64,000 nucleotides of DNA from Limisalsivibrio acetivorans (GTDB lineage Bacteria; Chrysiogenota; Deferribacteres; Deferribacterales; Geovibrionaceae), in the NCBI RefSeq assembly GCF_000421105.1, contig NZ_ATWF01000001.1, forward strand, positions 1,150,930-1,214,929, read 5' to 3'. Positions 1 to 7,660 of the stretch are shown in pieces; the first letter of the stretch is position 1; the number at the start of each line of letters is the position of its first letter. The position numbers and the translations under genes were made by a program. A model generated the notes under the pieces. It was not told where the DNA came from, did not search any database, and saw only the letters and a list, made by a program, of their open reading frames with translations.

Positions 1-1786
1 TTGCTTTTACCCAGCCTCCAAATTTGAGTGCAATATTCTGTGCTTTTATCGCAACTGTAGCGAGCCATGTCTTTGCTGTGAGATATGTCTGCTTAGAAGA
101 TAGTACAGCATATGCTTTGCCAGTCAGATACATAGTTGATTTGATTGCATTAATCGATTCTTTGTAAAGATTTGCCGCAACTCGCCCGGCCAGTGCTCCT
201 GTTTTGAAAGCAAGAAGCGCTGTTGCGCCGACAACAAAAGCTTTTGAGAAAAGAGGCATTTTGTTTAATGTATCTTGTGCAATGCTCATGAAAAATTTTA
301 GTGCACTTACACTTTTATTGAGAACCGGCAGAAAAGCATCGCCGATTATGTATCCCAGCTCTGTTAGATTATTTTTAAGCTTAGCGATACTTGCAGCAGC
401 TGTAGAGTTTTTTCTGTTAAGCTCGCCCTGCATGCTCCCTGCGTACGACGCTTCATCCGACACGAGCCCGAAGGTCTTTTCAAGCTCGCTGAGATTTGAC
501 ACTAAGCCGGCAATAGGCGCAACACTCTCTTTGCCGAACATGTCTGACATGACAGCACTTCGCTGATTATCGTCAAGTGCAGAAAGACTCGATAGAAGAT
601 CTTGTATAGCTCCCTTTGCGTCATTCTGCATCCTGCTCGCCATGCCTTCTGCGCTGAAACCAAGCTGCTCAAGTGCTTTTTGCTGTGCAGCAGTAGCCGA
701 GGAGCCTGAAGTAAGAGCAAGTACAAAGTTTTTCTGCGCTGTTGCGCCGGCTTCAGTATTCGGAGCGGCGGCTCCAAAGGCGCCGGAAAGGGCGGCGATC
801 TCGTTGGCCGCAAGGCCCGTCGTAGAACGTATGAGCCCTCCGTTACGCTGTATTATCTTTGTTATTTCTGCTGCATTTGAGCCGGTATTATCGCCGACAT
901 GATTGATTGCATCGCCCAGCTCTGAAACTTCGTCTATAGAAAGCCCCATCGTTGAAATAATCTTTGTTATTGAGCTCCCTGCCTGATCTTCTGTGAGATC
1001 GAACGCTACCGCCATTTTGCCGGCAACATTCGCAAACTCTAGAGCTTCGTCTTTTCCCATCCCGATTTTGCCCGCTTCTGATGCAAGACGGGCCACAGCC
1101 TGGGCTGAGAGTATCGACTCCGTCGCTATCCCACGGACTGCGAGCTCCATCTGCTTTACATCCTTCTCTGTGTCCAGGCCTTTTACGTTTTTGCCGATTT
1201 CATTCATCCACTCCTGCTTGTCTATAGATAAATTGACAGGAGCAGAGACTGTCATCGCAAGAGCGCCGAGCGAGAATGCATCATTGAGAATGCTCTCACG
1301 CTCCGCCCGCAGATCCTTGCCGAACTGCTGTTTTTCAAGTTTTAGATTCTGTTTAACCTCAAGATCTTTTACACTCCGGCCGAGCTTGTCGTACTCTTTA
1401 TCGAGATTATCAACGCTTATGCCGTTCTTCTTCATCGACGCAGTAAGCTCGTTGAGCTCGTTTTTCTTTTTCTCTACCTCTCTTTTAGTGTCGCCGATTT
1501 CCCGCGATAGCTTTTTCTGTTTAGTTATCTGCGACATCGTGACACGTCCGCCCCCTTTGATCTCAGCTGTGAGCTTAGCGTGCTCTGCCACCATGTCGGC
1601 TATCTTGTGCTTTGATTTCTGTATCGAGCTTCCGAGATCACGATATCTATCGATATCAAGACGCTTGTCTTTCAGCTTGTCAATGTCGAAGCCCATTTGC
1701 TTGACAGAGCGTCCCGCCCGGCTTATATTTTTAATAAAACCGCCCACGGAGGCGCCTATGGCTACTGTAAGTGAAAGATTTTCCAT
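1..1786 (-). CDS. Phage tail tape measure protein (5' part, runs off left edge)
   Basis: The minus frame is open from an ATG at 1786 to base 1 with no stop, giving at least 595 residues; the C-terminus lies outside the window. The N-terminal 200 residues are highly charged and predicted coiled coil, followed by the TP901-type core (about residues 200-480), with stretches such as GKMAVAFDLTEDQAGSSI and DMFGKESVAPIAGL, and then the start of a hydrophobic stretch. Tape measure proteins set tail length and help DNA ejection. It lies downstream of the tube and E/E' chaperone genes, the conserved place for it in tailed phages. The plus-strand ORF of 332 codons opposite it is a shadow. Confidence 0.93.
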   Translation of the reverse strand, partial: MENLSLTVAIGASVGGFIKNISRAGRSVKQMGFDIDKLKDKRLDIDRYRDLGSSIQKSKHKIADMVAEHAKLTAEIKGGGRVTMSQITKQKKLSREIGDTKREVEKKKNELNELTASMKKNGISVDNLDKEYDKLGRSVKDLEVKQNLKLEKQQFGKDLRAERESILNDAFSLGALAMTVSAPVNLSIDKQEWMNEIGKNVKGLDTEKDVKQMELAVRGIATESILSAQAVARLASEAGKIGMGKDEALEFANVAGKMAVAFDLTEDQAGSSITKIISTMGLSIDEVSELGDAINHVGDNTGSNAAEITKIIQRNGGLIRSTTGLAANEIAALSGAFGAAAPNTEAGATAQKNFVLALTSGSSATAAQQKALEQLGFSAEGMASRMQNDAKGAIQDLLSSLSALDDNQRSAVMSDMFGKESVAPIAGLVSNLSELEKTFGLVSDEASYAGSMQGELNRKNSTAAASIAKLKNNLTELGYIIGDAFLPVLNKSVSALKFFMSIAQDTLNKMPLFSKAFVVGATALLAFKTGALAGRVAANLYKESINAIKSTMYLTGKAYAVLSSKQTYLTAKTWLATVAIKAQNIALKFGGWVKA

Positions 1787-1971
1787 TCTCACAAATCCTT
1801 ATCTTATCTACTTTTTCAGCTATATAATTGCGCTCTGCGCCCTTCTTATTAACCACACAGACAATGTAACACCGTTGCACTTAATACCCTTGGGAGCCTT
1901 TTTCTCAGCATTACTTGTATTCCCCTGTCTTTCGATACCTTTACATGCAATTTACTTTTTCCTTGAAGGGG

Positions 1972-2393
1972 TCAACGATTTAAAGCAATAGAACATATCT
2001 CAAGCGATTTCCTAAAGCCTTCCGGAGTCATATCTGCGTAGAACTCTGCGCTTGTGTAAGTAAGCATAGAGAGACGAAGCAGAGCCTCCAGAAGCTCGTC
2101 ACAGATATCAGCTGTAACGAGCCCGAAGAAACCCCTCTCTATGCCATCAACGGTGCCAAAAAATCGGAAAGCCTCTTGTAGACCTTGCTGTAGTCTGCGA
2201 TATCGAGTTCAGCAAGCTCGTTAGTTTTGAGTCCCGTAATGCGTTCAGCCAGTGCGAATGTGATGTCTGTTTCATCTCCGGCATCTTTTGTCGCTATTAC
2301 ATCCCCAGTTTTTACCCGCCTGATACTAATCTCTGTTATCGTCTTGTCTTCGACAACAACAGGATGCTCAAGCTTGATTACTTCTGCCATCAT
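1972..2393 (-). CDS. Tail assembly chaperone E+E' made by a -1 frameshift
   Basis: The zero-frame E protein (2139-2393, 84 residues) resembles the Phage_TAC family (P2 E, Mu gp41). At 2157-2163 the minus strand reads T TTT TTG in exactly the X XXY YYZ register. The -1 frame after it is open for 61 codons, to a TGA at 1972, so slippage would give a fusion of about 140 residues. E' contains DGIERGFFGLVTADICDELL and no obvious start codon or Shine-Dalgarno of its own. P2 makes E+E' the same way, and such chaperones coat the tape measure, whose gene follows here. Frameshifting itself is inferred from family, position and heptamer. Confidence 0.82.
2139..2393 (-). CDS. Tail assembly chaperone E (zero-frame product)
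   Basis: 84 residues, opening VIKLEHPVVVEDKTITEI and ending in SDFLAPLMA. The length and the beta-rich start followed by the TGDVIATKDAG stretch fit the P2 E / Mu gp41 group of tail chaperones. It sits between the tube gene and the tape measure gene, which is the standard position. A GGGGTAAG sequence precedes the paired ATG codons at 2393/2390. The shorter protein should be the majority product, with a minority extended into E' by frameshifting. Confidence 0.85.
   Translation of the reverse strand: MMAEVIKLEHPVVVEDKTITEISIRRVKTGDVIATKDAGDETDITFALAERITGLKTNELAELDIADYSKVYKRLSDFLAPLMA
2157..2163 (-). promoter_or_regulatory. Slippery heptamer T TTT TTG for -1 frameshifting
   Basis: The heptamer lies five codons before the TAG stop of E and is phased with the E frame as GAT TTT TTG. 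Tandem re-pairing by one base back opens the E' frame. The same heptamer is known from P2 E/E'. No stimulatory hairpin or pseudoknot was worked out. Confidence 0.8.
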
Positions 2394-2401
2394 CTTACCC
2401 C

Positions 2402-2908
2402 CTACATGCCCAGATTTGTGCGGATGTCTGCGAGATAGTCAACGCCGTTTACCCTGTATATATAGTTGTACTTGTCAAGCTCGAGGGTTTCGACGCCGTC
2501 GAGTTCTTTCTTGACATAGATGACCTCGAATTCCTGGGGTACATCCATCGATGCCCCAGGCTCGAACTTCCCGCCTTCCAGCTTCTTCGGCTGGCCCTTC
2601 ACATACACTTTATACGGGACATGGCGGTATTCGCCGGTCGCCTTGTCGAAGTCCTGTATAGAGCCCCGGAGGGTGAGCTCCTGGGTCTTCGGTTCGTTGA
2701 GCTTTGCCGCCTGCTTCTCAGCAGTACGCCAGTTCAGCGCAAGCGTCATCGAGCCGAAGAGTCCGACGGAGGGTGTATCTATCTCGCCGGCGAGGCCTGC
2801 GCCTTTGACAGTTTCGCTCATCGCCTCAACGCTGGGCAGTGTTGCATCGACGACGCCGAGAAGCTCATCGCCTTTATCATATACTTTGAATGCTGTTACT
2901 CTTTCCAT
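2402..2908 (-). CDS. Phage major tail tube protein (P2 FII family)
   Basis: 168 residues with the beta-sandwich tube pattern of contractile tails: a start resembling FKVYDKGDELLGVVDATLP, a central GSMTLALNWRTAEKQAAKL and ELTLRGSIQDFDKATGE, and a C-terminal DKYNYIYRVNGVDYL. P2 FII is about the same length (172). It forms the inner tube inside the sheath encoded just upstream. A strong AAGGAG lies seven bases before the ATG. The nine-base gap to the sheath gene implies one operon and similar expression. Confidence 0.92.
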   Translation of the reverse strand: MERVTAFKVYDKGDELLGVVDATLPSVEAMSETVKGAGLAGEIDTPSVGLFGSMTLALNWRTAEKQAAKLNEPKTQELTLRGSIQDFDKATGEYRHVPYKVYVKGQPKKLEGGKFEPGASMDVPQEFEVIYVKKELDGVETLELDKYNYIYRVNGVDYLADIRTNLGM

Positions 2909-2917
2909 TTTATCTCC

Positions 2918-4363
2918 TTATGCAAAAAGGGTTTCGAGGTAGCCGGGGTCGTATTCGAGTATGAACTCGATATCACGTGCCGGTGTCGCTATGCCGAGCA
3001 TGAGACGGAAGCGAATGATTCCGTCCATGAGATCAGTAATGGGGTTCTCTTCGGGGCGGAAGAGGATGCGCCCGCCGAGGATGAACTCCCTTGACGTCAA
3101 GCCGTTAAGCCTCACTTGCTCGCTGTCGACTATGCGTTCTATGTCACGCCGGCGGATTGGGAAATCTACATGCTGCCAGTACGTAAGCGTTATGACGTTT
3201 GTGTTCCAGCTGAACATGCGACGGACGGGGATGAACGTGTCCTTCGGGTCTGTAATACCAGGGTATGCCGCTGTCCTGTTGCCCCACGCAACCCAGCCGT
3301 TTGTCCAGTTCAGCGCTGTTACAATGCCCTGACCGTTGAGATAGTTTGCCTCTTCGGGCGTGAGGATAACCTCAGCGCCGTGGTGTGCTGCGCCGGTGAT
3401 GCTGAGGTTCTGGTTACTCGGAGATCGATACGGTACGCCGTCATCCTGCGCAGTAGTGTAGCCGATGAGCCCGGCAAGGTGGGTCGAGTACCACATTTCA
3501 CGCCCGCCGACGGCGAGCTTAGGCCAACAGAGCACGAGGTCCTCATCGACCAGGCCGTTAGTCTGCTTATAAGCGGGGAGGTCTGAGTACTTCTCAATAG
3601 ACACATCATCAAGATCAGCTATCGCAGTTGCCCGGAAAACACCGTTTATCCCTTCTGCCTTCGCAGAGAGCATTACAGCGACCTCGAGGTCCTGACTGTA
3701 TCCGGGGGCGAGTAAAAGGCCGGGGGGAATGCGGAAGCGGGGAAATACTTCATCAACAAGCTCGAGGCCGGTCTTCTTGCCGGTCGACACATCGACACCG
3801 CCGACAACATCGCTCGATGTTACAGCTGAGGGGTCAAGCTTTGTGTATGCTATCTTTACAGTGTCTGTGTCTGCTATAGCCCCGTCGAGTGCTGTAACGA
3901 GCATATATCCGTCGGAGTCGATGCTCAGAGAGTAATCTGTGTCGAGCACATATGTAGTGACTTCATCAGAGCTCTTTACTGTGACCGTCTCAAGCATGAT
4001 GCCGTAAGCTTCGACTGTGGCAACGCCGCCGGCCAGGGTGTAGTCTGTGCCGGTTACGTCTGCTGTGTGTGATACAGGGTCGAGGACGTTGACGAACACA
4101 ACCGGCGCTACATTATAGAGCCGGAACTGAGCGTACATCATCTCGCAGAGCGTGTAGCCTGCATCGAACTTATCTACATAACCAAGCTCGTTAACCGCTT
4201 CTTCGAAGCTGTAGCAAATGACGGGCTTGTTAACGTTATCTCTGTTGCCAAGGGTGACCGGAGCTGTGCCGAAAACTACCGGCATTGCCGAATCGACAGT
4301 CACCGGAGGGGTGAGGCTCGTCTGCTCTTCAGATACGTATATACCGTGTTTATACCCTGCCAT
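2918..4363 (-). CDS. Phage tail sheath protein (P2 FI / Mu L type)
   Basis: 481 residues. It opens with YKHGIYVSEEQTSLTPPVTV, the usual sheath start, carries a variable insertion at about residues 130-190, and ends with the conserved sheath C-terminal region (PIRRRDIERIVDSEQVRLN, GGRILFRPEENPITDL, DIEFILEYDPGYLE). It forms the contractile outer tube, so the phage is a myovirus. The start ATG overlaps the TAA of the upstream 97-residue gene (TAATG). The length fits contractile phage sheaths. Confidence 0.95.
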   Translation of the reverse strand: MAGYKHGIYVSEEQTSLTPPVTVDSAMPVVFGTAPVTLGNRDNVNKPVICYSFEEAVNELGYVDKFDAGYTLCEMMYAQFRLYNVAPVVFVNVLDPVSHTADVTGTDYTLAGGVATVEAYGIMLETVTVKSSDEVTTYVLDTDYSLSIDSDGYMLVTALDGAIADTDTVKIAYTKLDPSAVTSSDVVGGVDVSTGKKTGLELVDEVFPRFRIPPGLLLAPGYSQDLEVAVMLSAKAEGINGVFRATAIADLDDVSIEKYSDLPAYKQTNGLVDEDLVLCWPKLAVGGREMWYSTHLAGLIGYTTAQDDGVPYRSPSNQNLSITGAAHHGAEVILTPEEANYLNGQGIVTALNWTNGWVAWGNRTAAYPGITDPKDTFIPVRRMFSWNTNVITLTYWQHVDFPIRRRDIERIVDSEQVRLNGLTSREFILGGRILFRPEENPITDLMDGIIRFRLMLGIATPARDIEFILEYDPGYLETLFA

Positions 4364-4656
4364 TATTCAACCCCCTGGGCGATTTTGCAGAGCTCACTAA
4401 GCGCTCCGCCTTTTTTGATATCCTGCCTTGCCTTGGCCACGCCGGAGACGGGGACAAAAAGCCGCTTAAGGCGCTTGTCCGCATCGATGAGCCGCTGCGC
4501 CGCCGGCGTGTACCCGCCGATGAGCGCACTGCCGTTCATGATGCCGGGGCGGGACGGCCCGATATATACGACCTTCTCAGGCGCCTTAGCGGAAGGTCTG
4601 GGCTTCGCCCTGGCTGATGTTTTAGCCGTTTCATTCTTTTCATCTGTTTTAGACAT
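4363..4656 (-). CDS. Small phage protein of unknown function next to the sheath
   Basis: 97 residues, lysine- and alanine-rich at the N-terminus (about 25 residues, likely disordered). It then has VVYIGPSRPGIMNGSALIGG and TPAAQRLIDADKRLKRLFVP, a compact region with a predicted helix. A GAGG sequence lies just before the ATG. It is coupled to the sheath gene by TAATG and follows the tail terminator gene. Similar short proteins sit at this place in Mu-like tail operons, but I cannot name a function. Confidence 0.75.
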   Translation of the reverse strand: MSKTDEKNETAKTSARAKPRPSAKAPEKVVYIGPSRPGIMNGSALIGGYTPAAQRLIDADKRLKRLFVPVSGVAKARQDIKKGGALSELCKIAQGVE

Positions 4657-4670
4657 TTATTCCTCCGTTT

Positions 4671-5153
4671 TTATTCTGCTGTATTAAGAGCGGGATAGCT
4701 CGACCCGCTTCTGTACTTTGCTTCGATGCCGGCGAGGGCGTAGCCGGTTGTTCTGCTTGATATATCTTCTACTCCCCATTTTAAGGGGAGCTGGAGGCGG
4801 AAGGAGTTTGCAACGATGAGATTACGCATAAGCACGAGCTTGACACGCTCGACAAGACGCAATGCCTCATAGAGAGCGCCCTCCTTGTCGCCAGCTTGCG
4901 GCTCTGAGCAAGCTCCACAGGCGATGACCAGGGGAATATCGTGTGTCTCTTCCCCCTCTTCTGCATCGTCGGGGAGGCCGATTATCACATGGGGCCAGTC
5001 TCTGTCTGTGTCACGCTCGCTGAGTGTGCCAATGTGCACGTTGAGTGTCGCTGTTTTATCACCTGAGTTTTCGTCATAGAAATAAAGCTCGCAGTCTGCG
5101 AACTCTTCTTCTATCAATTCTTTTAGCCCAGTGAGAAGGCGCCACACAGTCAT
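4671..5153 (-). CDS. Tail terminator / tail completion-like protein (Mu gp37-like position)
   Basis: 160 residues, beginning WRLLTGLKELIEEEFADCEL and containing DWPHVIIGLPDDAEEGEETHDIP written in acidic loops, then a long helix (LYEALRLVERVKLVLMRN) and a C-terminal TGYALAGIEAKYRSG. This mixed alpha/beta pattern with a YxxxxxxxxxYR end recalls tail terminator or U-like proteins that cap the tail. Its ATG overlaps the TGA of the Z-like gene (ATGA), and it precedes the sheath gene. Family assignment rests on position and fold pattern. Confidence 0.6.
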   Translation of the reverse strand: MTVWRLLTGLKELIEEEFADCELYFYDENSGDKTATLNVHIGTLSERDTDRDWPHVIIGLPDDAEEGEETHDIPLVIACGACSEPQAGDKEGALYEALRLVERVKLVLMRNLIVANSFRLQLPLKWGVEDISSRTTGYALAGIEAKYRSGSSYPALNTAE

Positions 5154-5782
5154 TTGCTCCCCCCGTACTTATGCCCTTTTTCCATATTGTGGCGGAACTC
5201 TTTATCGAAACGAGTGCGGGCATTCTCCATCGCTTTATCAGCAATATTCCCGCTTATCATCTGCGCTACCGACTGCCCGACAAGCTTGTATATATGCTCT
5301 CTGCCGTGAGCTCTTTGGCTTGCACGCTCATGCTGACGGGAGAAGATGTTCAGCCCCCGGACGGGGGTATCGGCGGTGAATGACCCGGGGATCTTGTACT
5401 TCTGCCCCTTCTTCCACTCTACTGTGAGGCCAATGGGAGGGGCGTTCTTTCCTCTCCGCACGCCCCGGGGGTAGTGTTTTGCAAGGATAAGCGGGATTCT
5501 GCGTGCCCGCCCTTTGCGTCCTATCTGTACTTCGTATTCGAGCTCTGTAGATTTCGCTTTTCTGATTTTATAGTCGCTGTACTCTTTGATTACCTTAGAT
5601 GTGACAGTATACTCTTTTGATACCGCACGCTTAGTGTCGGTAACTATGCCCTGCCCAGCACGGTTTAGAGCACGTATTGTGCTTTTCGTGACACGCTCGG
5701 GGTATTTATCGATGAGTGCCTGGAACCGATCCAGCTCCTTTTCGTCAAGCCTCAGCTGGAGGGCTTTGTCTCTAACGTTCAT
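5150..5782 (-). CDS. Minor tail protein Z-like (tail/head completion)
   Basis: 210 residues, basic and helical. The first 70 residues (ALIDKYPERVTKSTIRALNR, TDTKRAVSKEYTVTSKVIKE) match the pattern of prophage minor tail protein Z (GPZ) proteins, followed by a beta-rich core. The C-terminus is charged, ending KGHKYGGSK. It overlaps both neighbours by ATGA. In lambda, Z lies between FII and U, exactly the order seen here, and acts in tail completion. Confidence 0.75.
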   Translation of the reverse strand: MNVRDKALQLRLDEKELDRFQALIDKYPERVTKSTIRALNRAGQGIVTDTKRAVSKEYTVTSKVIKEYSDYKIRKAKSTELEYEVQIGRKGRARRIPLILAKHYPRGVRRGKNAPPIGLTVEWKKGQKYKIPGSFTADTPVRGLNIFSRQHERASQRAHGREHIYKLVGQSVAQMISGNIADKAMENARTRFDKEFRHNMEKGHKYGGSK

Positions 5783-6102
5783 CTCCCTTCCTCGATCTTC
5801 AGCTCGATTTCGAGCATGGACATGTTCTCGATGACAGCTTCAACGTAGAAATAACGACCGTCTATCTGCACTGCCGTGCGCTCCGCCGGCTTCTCATCAA
5901 AAGAGTCGGCGGGGGTATAGAGACGGATTCTGCGGCTTACTATGCCGTGAGAACTCATGTCGTTCAGAGACTTGAGCGGGTTTCCTTCGTCTGTATCAAA
6001 TACGACTGTAATCTCTTTGCCGTTCCAGTCTATTGTCTCTGCAAACTCGGAGGTGTTCATCAGCGAAGCTGTATCGTGCTTAATCAAGTCTTTCAGTGTC
6101 AT
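5779..6102 (-). CDS. Probable head-tail joining protein (lambda FII-like position)
   Basis: I start it at the ATG at 6102 (MTLKDLIKHDTASL), seven bases after a run of seven G, rather than at an earlier in-frame codon inside the upstream gene; this gives 107 residues. It contains EITVVFDTDEGNPLKSL, then beta strands with IRLYTPADSF and VQIDGRYFYVEAVIENMSML. Size, beta content and place before the Z-like gene fit FII-type connectors that join head to tail. ATGA overlaps on both sides imply coupling. Sequence similarity to lambda FII is weak by eye. Confidence 0.6.
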   Translation of the reverse strand: MTLKDLIKHDTASLMNTSEFAETIDWNGKEITVVFDTDEGNPLKSLNDMSSHGIVSRRIRLYTPADSFDEKPAERTAVQIDGRYFYVEAVIENMSMLEIELKIEEGR

Positions 6103-6656
6103 CTGACCCCCCCTTTTGTATGCTTCATACCCCGGTCGCCAAACCACCAGCCGACCGCTGTCGCTGCGAGGAACACGTTTGATTCAACGATAGTTACGGC
6201 AATGGCGGAGACGGTCGAGCCGGAGAGTACATTCACCCAGGCACGGCATGTTACTATGCTGTAGAGCGTGTAGAATGTGCCGGCGATGAGTAGTAGCGTT
6301 ACAGCCGGGCGGAAAAGAGTTTTTACAGCCTCTACCCATCTGTAGCTCTTCCCGGCTGTCATCTGGTCTTTATATGCGAGTGTCATACCGGCGGCGGAGG
6401 CGGCGGAGGCGGCTATCTCAAGCTCGTGTTCGTGCTCGTCATCTGCCGCTTCTCTCGTCAGTTTATACATCTCTATCTCTTTGTCCTGCATCTGCATCCT
6501 GTGCTCGTGATCCAGGCGTTTCTCTTCGAGCTTCTGCTTGCGTGTCAAGTACTCAAGAAAACCCGTAAATACGGCGCCAATAACTCCGAATATGCCGCCG
6601 GCGATGGCGTTTCCGCCGATATTTACGCCCTCTTTTATTATATCCATCACTTCCAT
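6099..6656 (-). CDS. Holin of the three-TM type (GTA holin-like)
   Basis: Start taken at the ATG at 6656 (MEVMDIIKEG), preceded at a distance by AACGATGG, giving 185 residues. One hydrophobic segment near residues 12-35 (GGNAIAGGIFGVIGAVFTGF) is followed by a charged helix with KQKLEEKRLDHEHRMQMQDK and an HEHE stretch. Two more TM segments follow, ending VGWWFGDRGMKH. The architecture and WWFGDR end match the GTA_holin_3TM family. It follows the endolysin gene, so it probably permits endolysin release. Confidence 0.75.
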   Translation of the reverse strand: MEVMDIIKEGVNIGGNAIAGGIFGVIGAVFTGFLEYLTRKQKLEEKRLDHEHRMQMQDKEIEMYKLTREAADDEHEHELEIAASAASAAGMTLAYKDQMTAGKSYRWVEAVKTLFRPAVTLLLIAGTFYTLYSIVTCRAWVNVLSGSTVSAIAVTIVESNVFLAATAVGWWFGDRGMKHTKGGVR

Positions 6657-6667
6657 CGTTATTACTC

Positions 6668-7135
6668 CTATGCCGCCAGGCGGGGGGTAAAGGTGTACGG
6701 GGTCTCTCCCCATGTCTGCCCGGCGCTATCACTCCACCACTTCCGGGGGCGACCCATATCTATATGCAGGAATGTTCCGTAGAAGCCGAACCCCCGAAAG
6801 CCCGTCTCTAATGCAAGGCGGAGAAGTTTATGAGGGTCTGAGAGGGAGCGGAGGCTAATGTCGCCGGCGAGGCGCTTGTGTTGTGAGCGTAGCCCGCCAC
6901 CGACACGTGCGTTGTGTAAAGGGCAGCGGTGTGCGCTGTTCAGTCGCACAGGCTCGCCGAGGCGGGAGCGGAGGGCTTGGAAGCAGTCGAAATAATAAGG
7001 TGCATAGTACAGCTCCCCGCAGCATGAACATGCAAATTCGACCGGGGAGAAGTCCGGCCAGCGGTCTGCGTCCCAGTCGGTATCTGAAAAGTGCTGGACT
7101 ATCTTTGCGTCAAAAAATGGGCTCACTGTAAGCAT
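6668..7135 (-). CDS. Endolysin, M15-type peptidase
   Basis: Start at the ATG at 7135, just after the TAA of the upstream gene and behind AGAGGCG; 155 residues. It carries the M15_3 zinc-peptidase pattern: SAHRCPLHNARVGG, then QHKRLAGDIS and FLHIDMGRPR, with His, Asp and His as likely zinc ligands. FACSCCGELYYAPYYFDCFQ includes the usual F-x-C-x-C start of this family. There is no signal peptide, so export depends on a holin, consistent with the next gene. It should cleave peptide cross-links in the host wall. Confidence 0.88.
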   Translation of the reverse strand: MLTVSPFFDAKIVQHFSDTDWDADRWPDFSPVEFACSCCGELYYAPYYFDCFQALRSRLGEPVRLNSAHRCPLHNARVGGGLRSQHKRLAGDISLRSLSDPHKLLRLALETGFRGFGFYGTFLHIDMGRPRKWWSDSAGQTWGETPYTFTPRLAA

Positions 7136-7136
7136 G

Positions 7137-7385
7137 TTAGCGCCTCTCGAAATTCTTGCATGTGTCACAGCTCGTCTCGTCTATCTTCGCATAGAGACGG
7201 CGCCACTCAGTTGAGACTTTCTCAGTCAAGGCATCGTGCTCTTTTCTCGTAACGTAGTCTCTTGCAAGCAAGACTTTCAGCTCGCCGATGCTCTCTTGCA
7301 GGCGTGTTATAGCCCGCCAGATGGGGAAAAGCACAACGGCGGCGGTGAGCTGTATAATCATCAGAAATATCTGCACTATCTCCAC
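7137..7385 (-). CDS. Small phage membrane protein in the lysis cassette
   Basis: I prefer a GTG start at 7385 because AGAGGTG lies nine bases upstream; an ATG at 7400 in the same frame is possible. The product, about 82 residues, has one TM segment near the N-terminus (VQIFLMIIQLTAAVVLF) and a helical charged C-terminus (REHDALTEKVSTEWRRLYAK written in part) with CDTC near the end. One TM plus a coiled-coil tail recalls DUF2730-like or spanin-like proteins. Its place just before the endolysin suggests a lysis accessory role, unproven. Confidence 0.7.
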   Translation of the reverse strand: MEIVQIFLMIIQLTAAVVLFPIWRAITRLQESIGELKVLLARDYVTRKEHDALTEKVSTEWRRLYAKIDETSCDTCKNFERR

Positions 7386-7412
7386 TGTTTCACCTCTCAT
7401 AAGCTTTCCACA

Positions 7413-7429
7413 CCGCCCCGCAGGGGCGG
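7413..7429. promoter_or_regulatory. GC-rich hairpin between head and lysis genes
   Basis: CCGCCCC and GGGGCGG pair perfectly around GCA. There is no T-run on either side, so it is not a standard terminator. It could slow or process the transcript between the capsid block and the lysis block. Confidence 0.5.
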
Positions 7430-7448
7430 CTAGGAGGGGTTATGAGCT

Positions 7449-7658
7449 TCAGCTCTTTACAGGGGTTTCTTGTTCCTTTCCTTTAGTATTTTCAGGTTCT
7501 TCCGGTTCAGCTGAGGCTTTTTCTACAGATCTTATTACTTCGATAGCATCTGCCTTGAGGAGCTTTTCCTTGTCAGCCGGCTTAATCTTTCCAGGTATTT
7601 CTGCGCCAGCTTTGTATTCTTTTTTGTTTATACGAACTCTGCACTTAGCTCTGATCAT
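7449..7658 (-). CDS. Small phage protein after the capsid gene (lambda FI position)
   Basis: 69 residues: a basic beta-rich half (CRVRINKKEYKAGAEIPGKI) followed by an acidic, proline- and glutamate-rich tail that is probably disordered. Its ATG lies four bases after the capsid stop, and GGAGGTG overlaps the end of the capsid gene, so it is strongly coupled. Small proteins with a KEYKxGAEI-type motif are common after the capsid gene. By position it replaces lambda FI. Function unknown. Confidence 0.75.
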   Translation of the reverse strand: MIRAKCRVRINKKEYKAGAEIPGKIKPADKEKLLKADAIEVIRSVEKASAEPEEPENTKGKEQETPVKS

Positions 7659-7660
7659 GA

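Noticed and set aside
1787-1971. Possible remnant of a Com-like zinc-finger gene between E' and the tape measure gene
   Set aside because: Pieces such as IKC and a later C-x-x-C-like stretch appear only in different frames, with no start codon; too weak to call.
993-1991. 332-codon plus-strand ORF
   Set aside because: It is the complement of the tape measure gene, very rich in Ser and Leu, and has no ribosome site.
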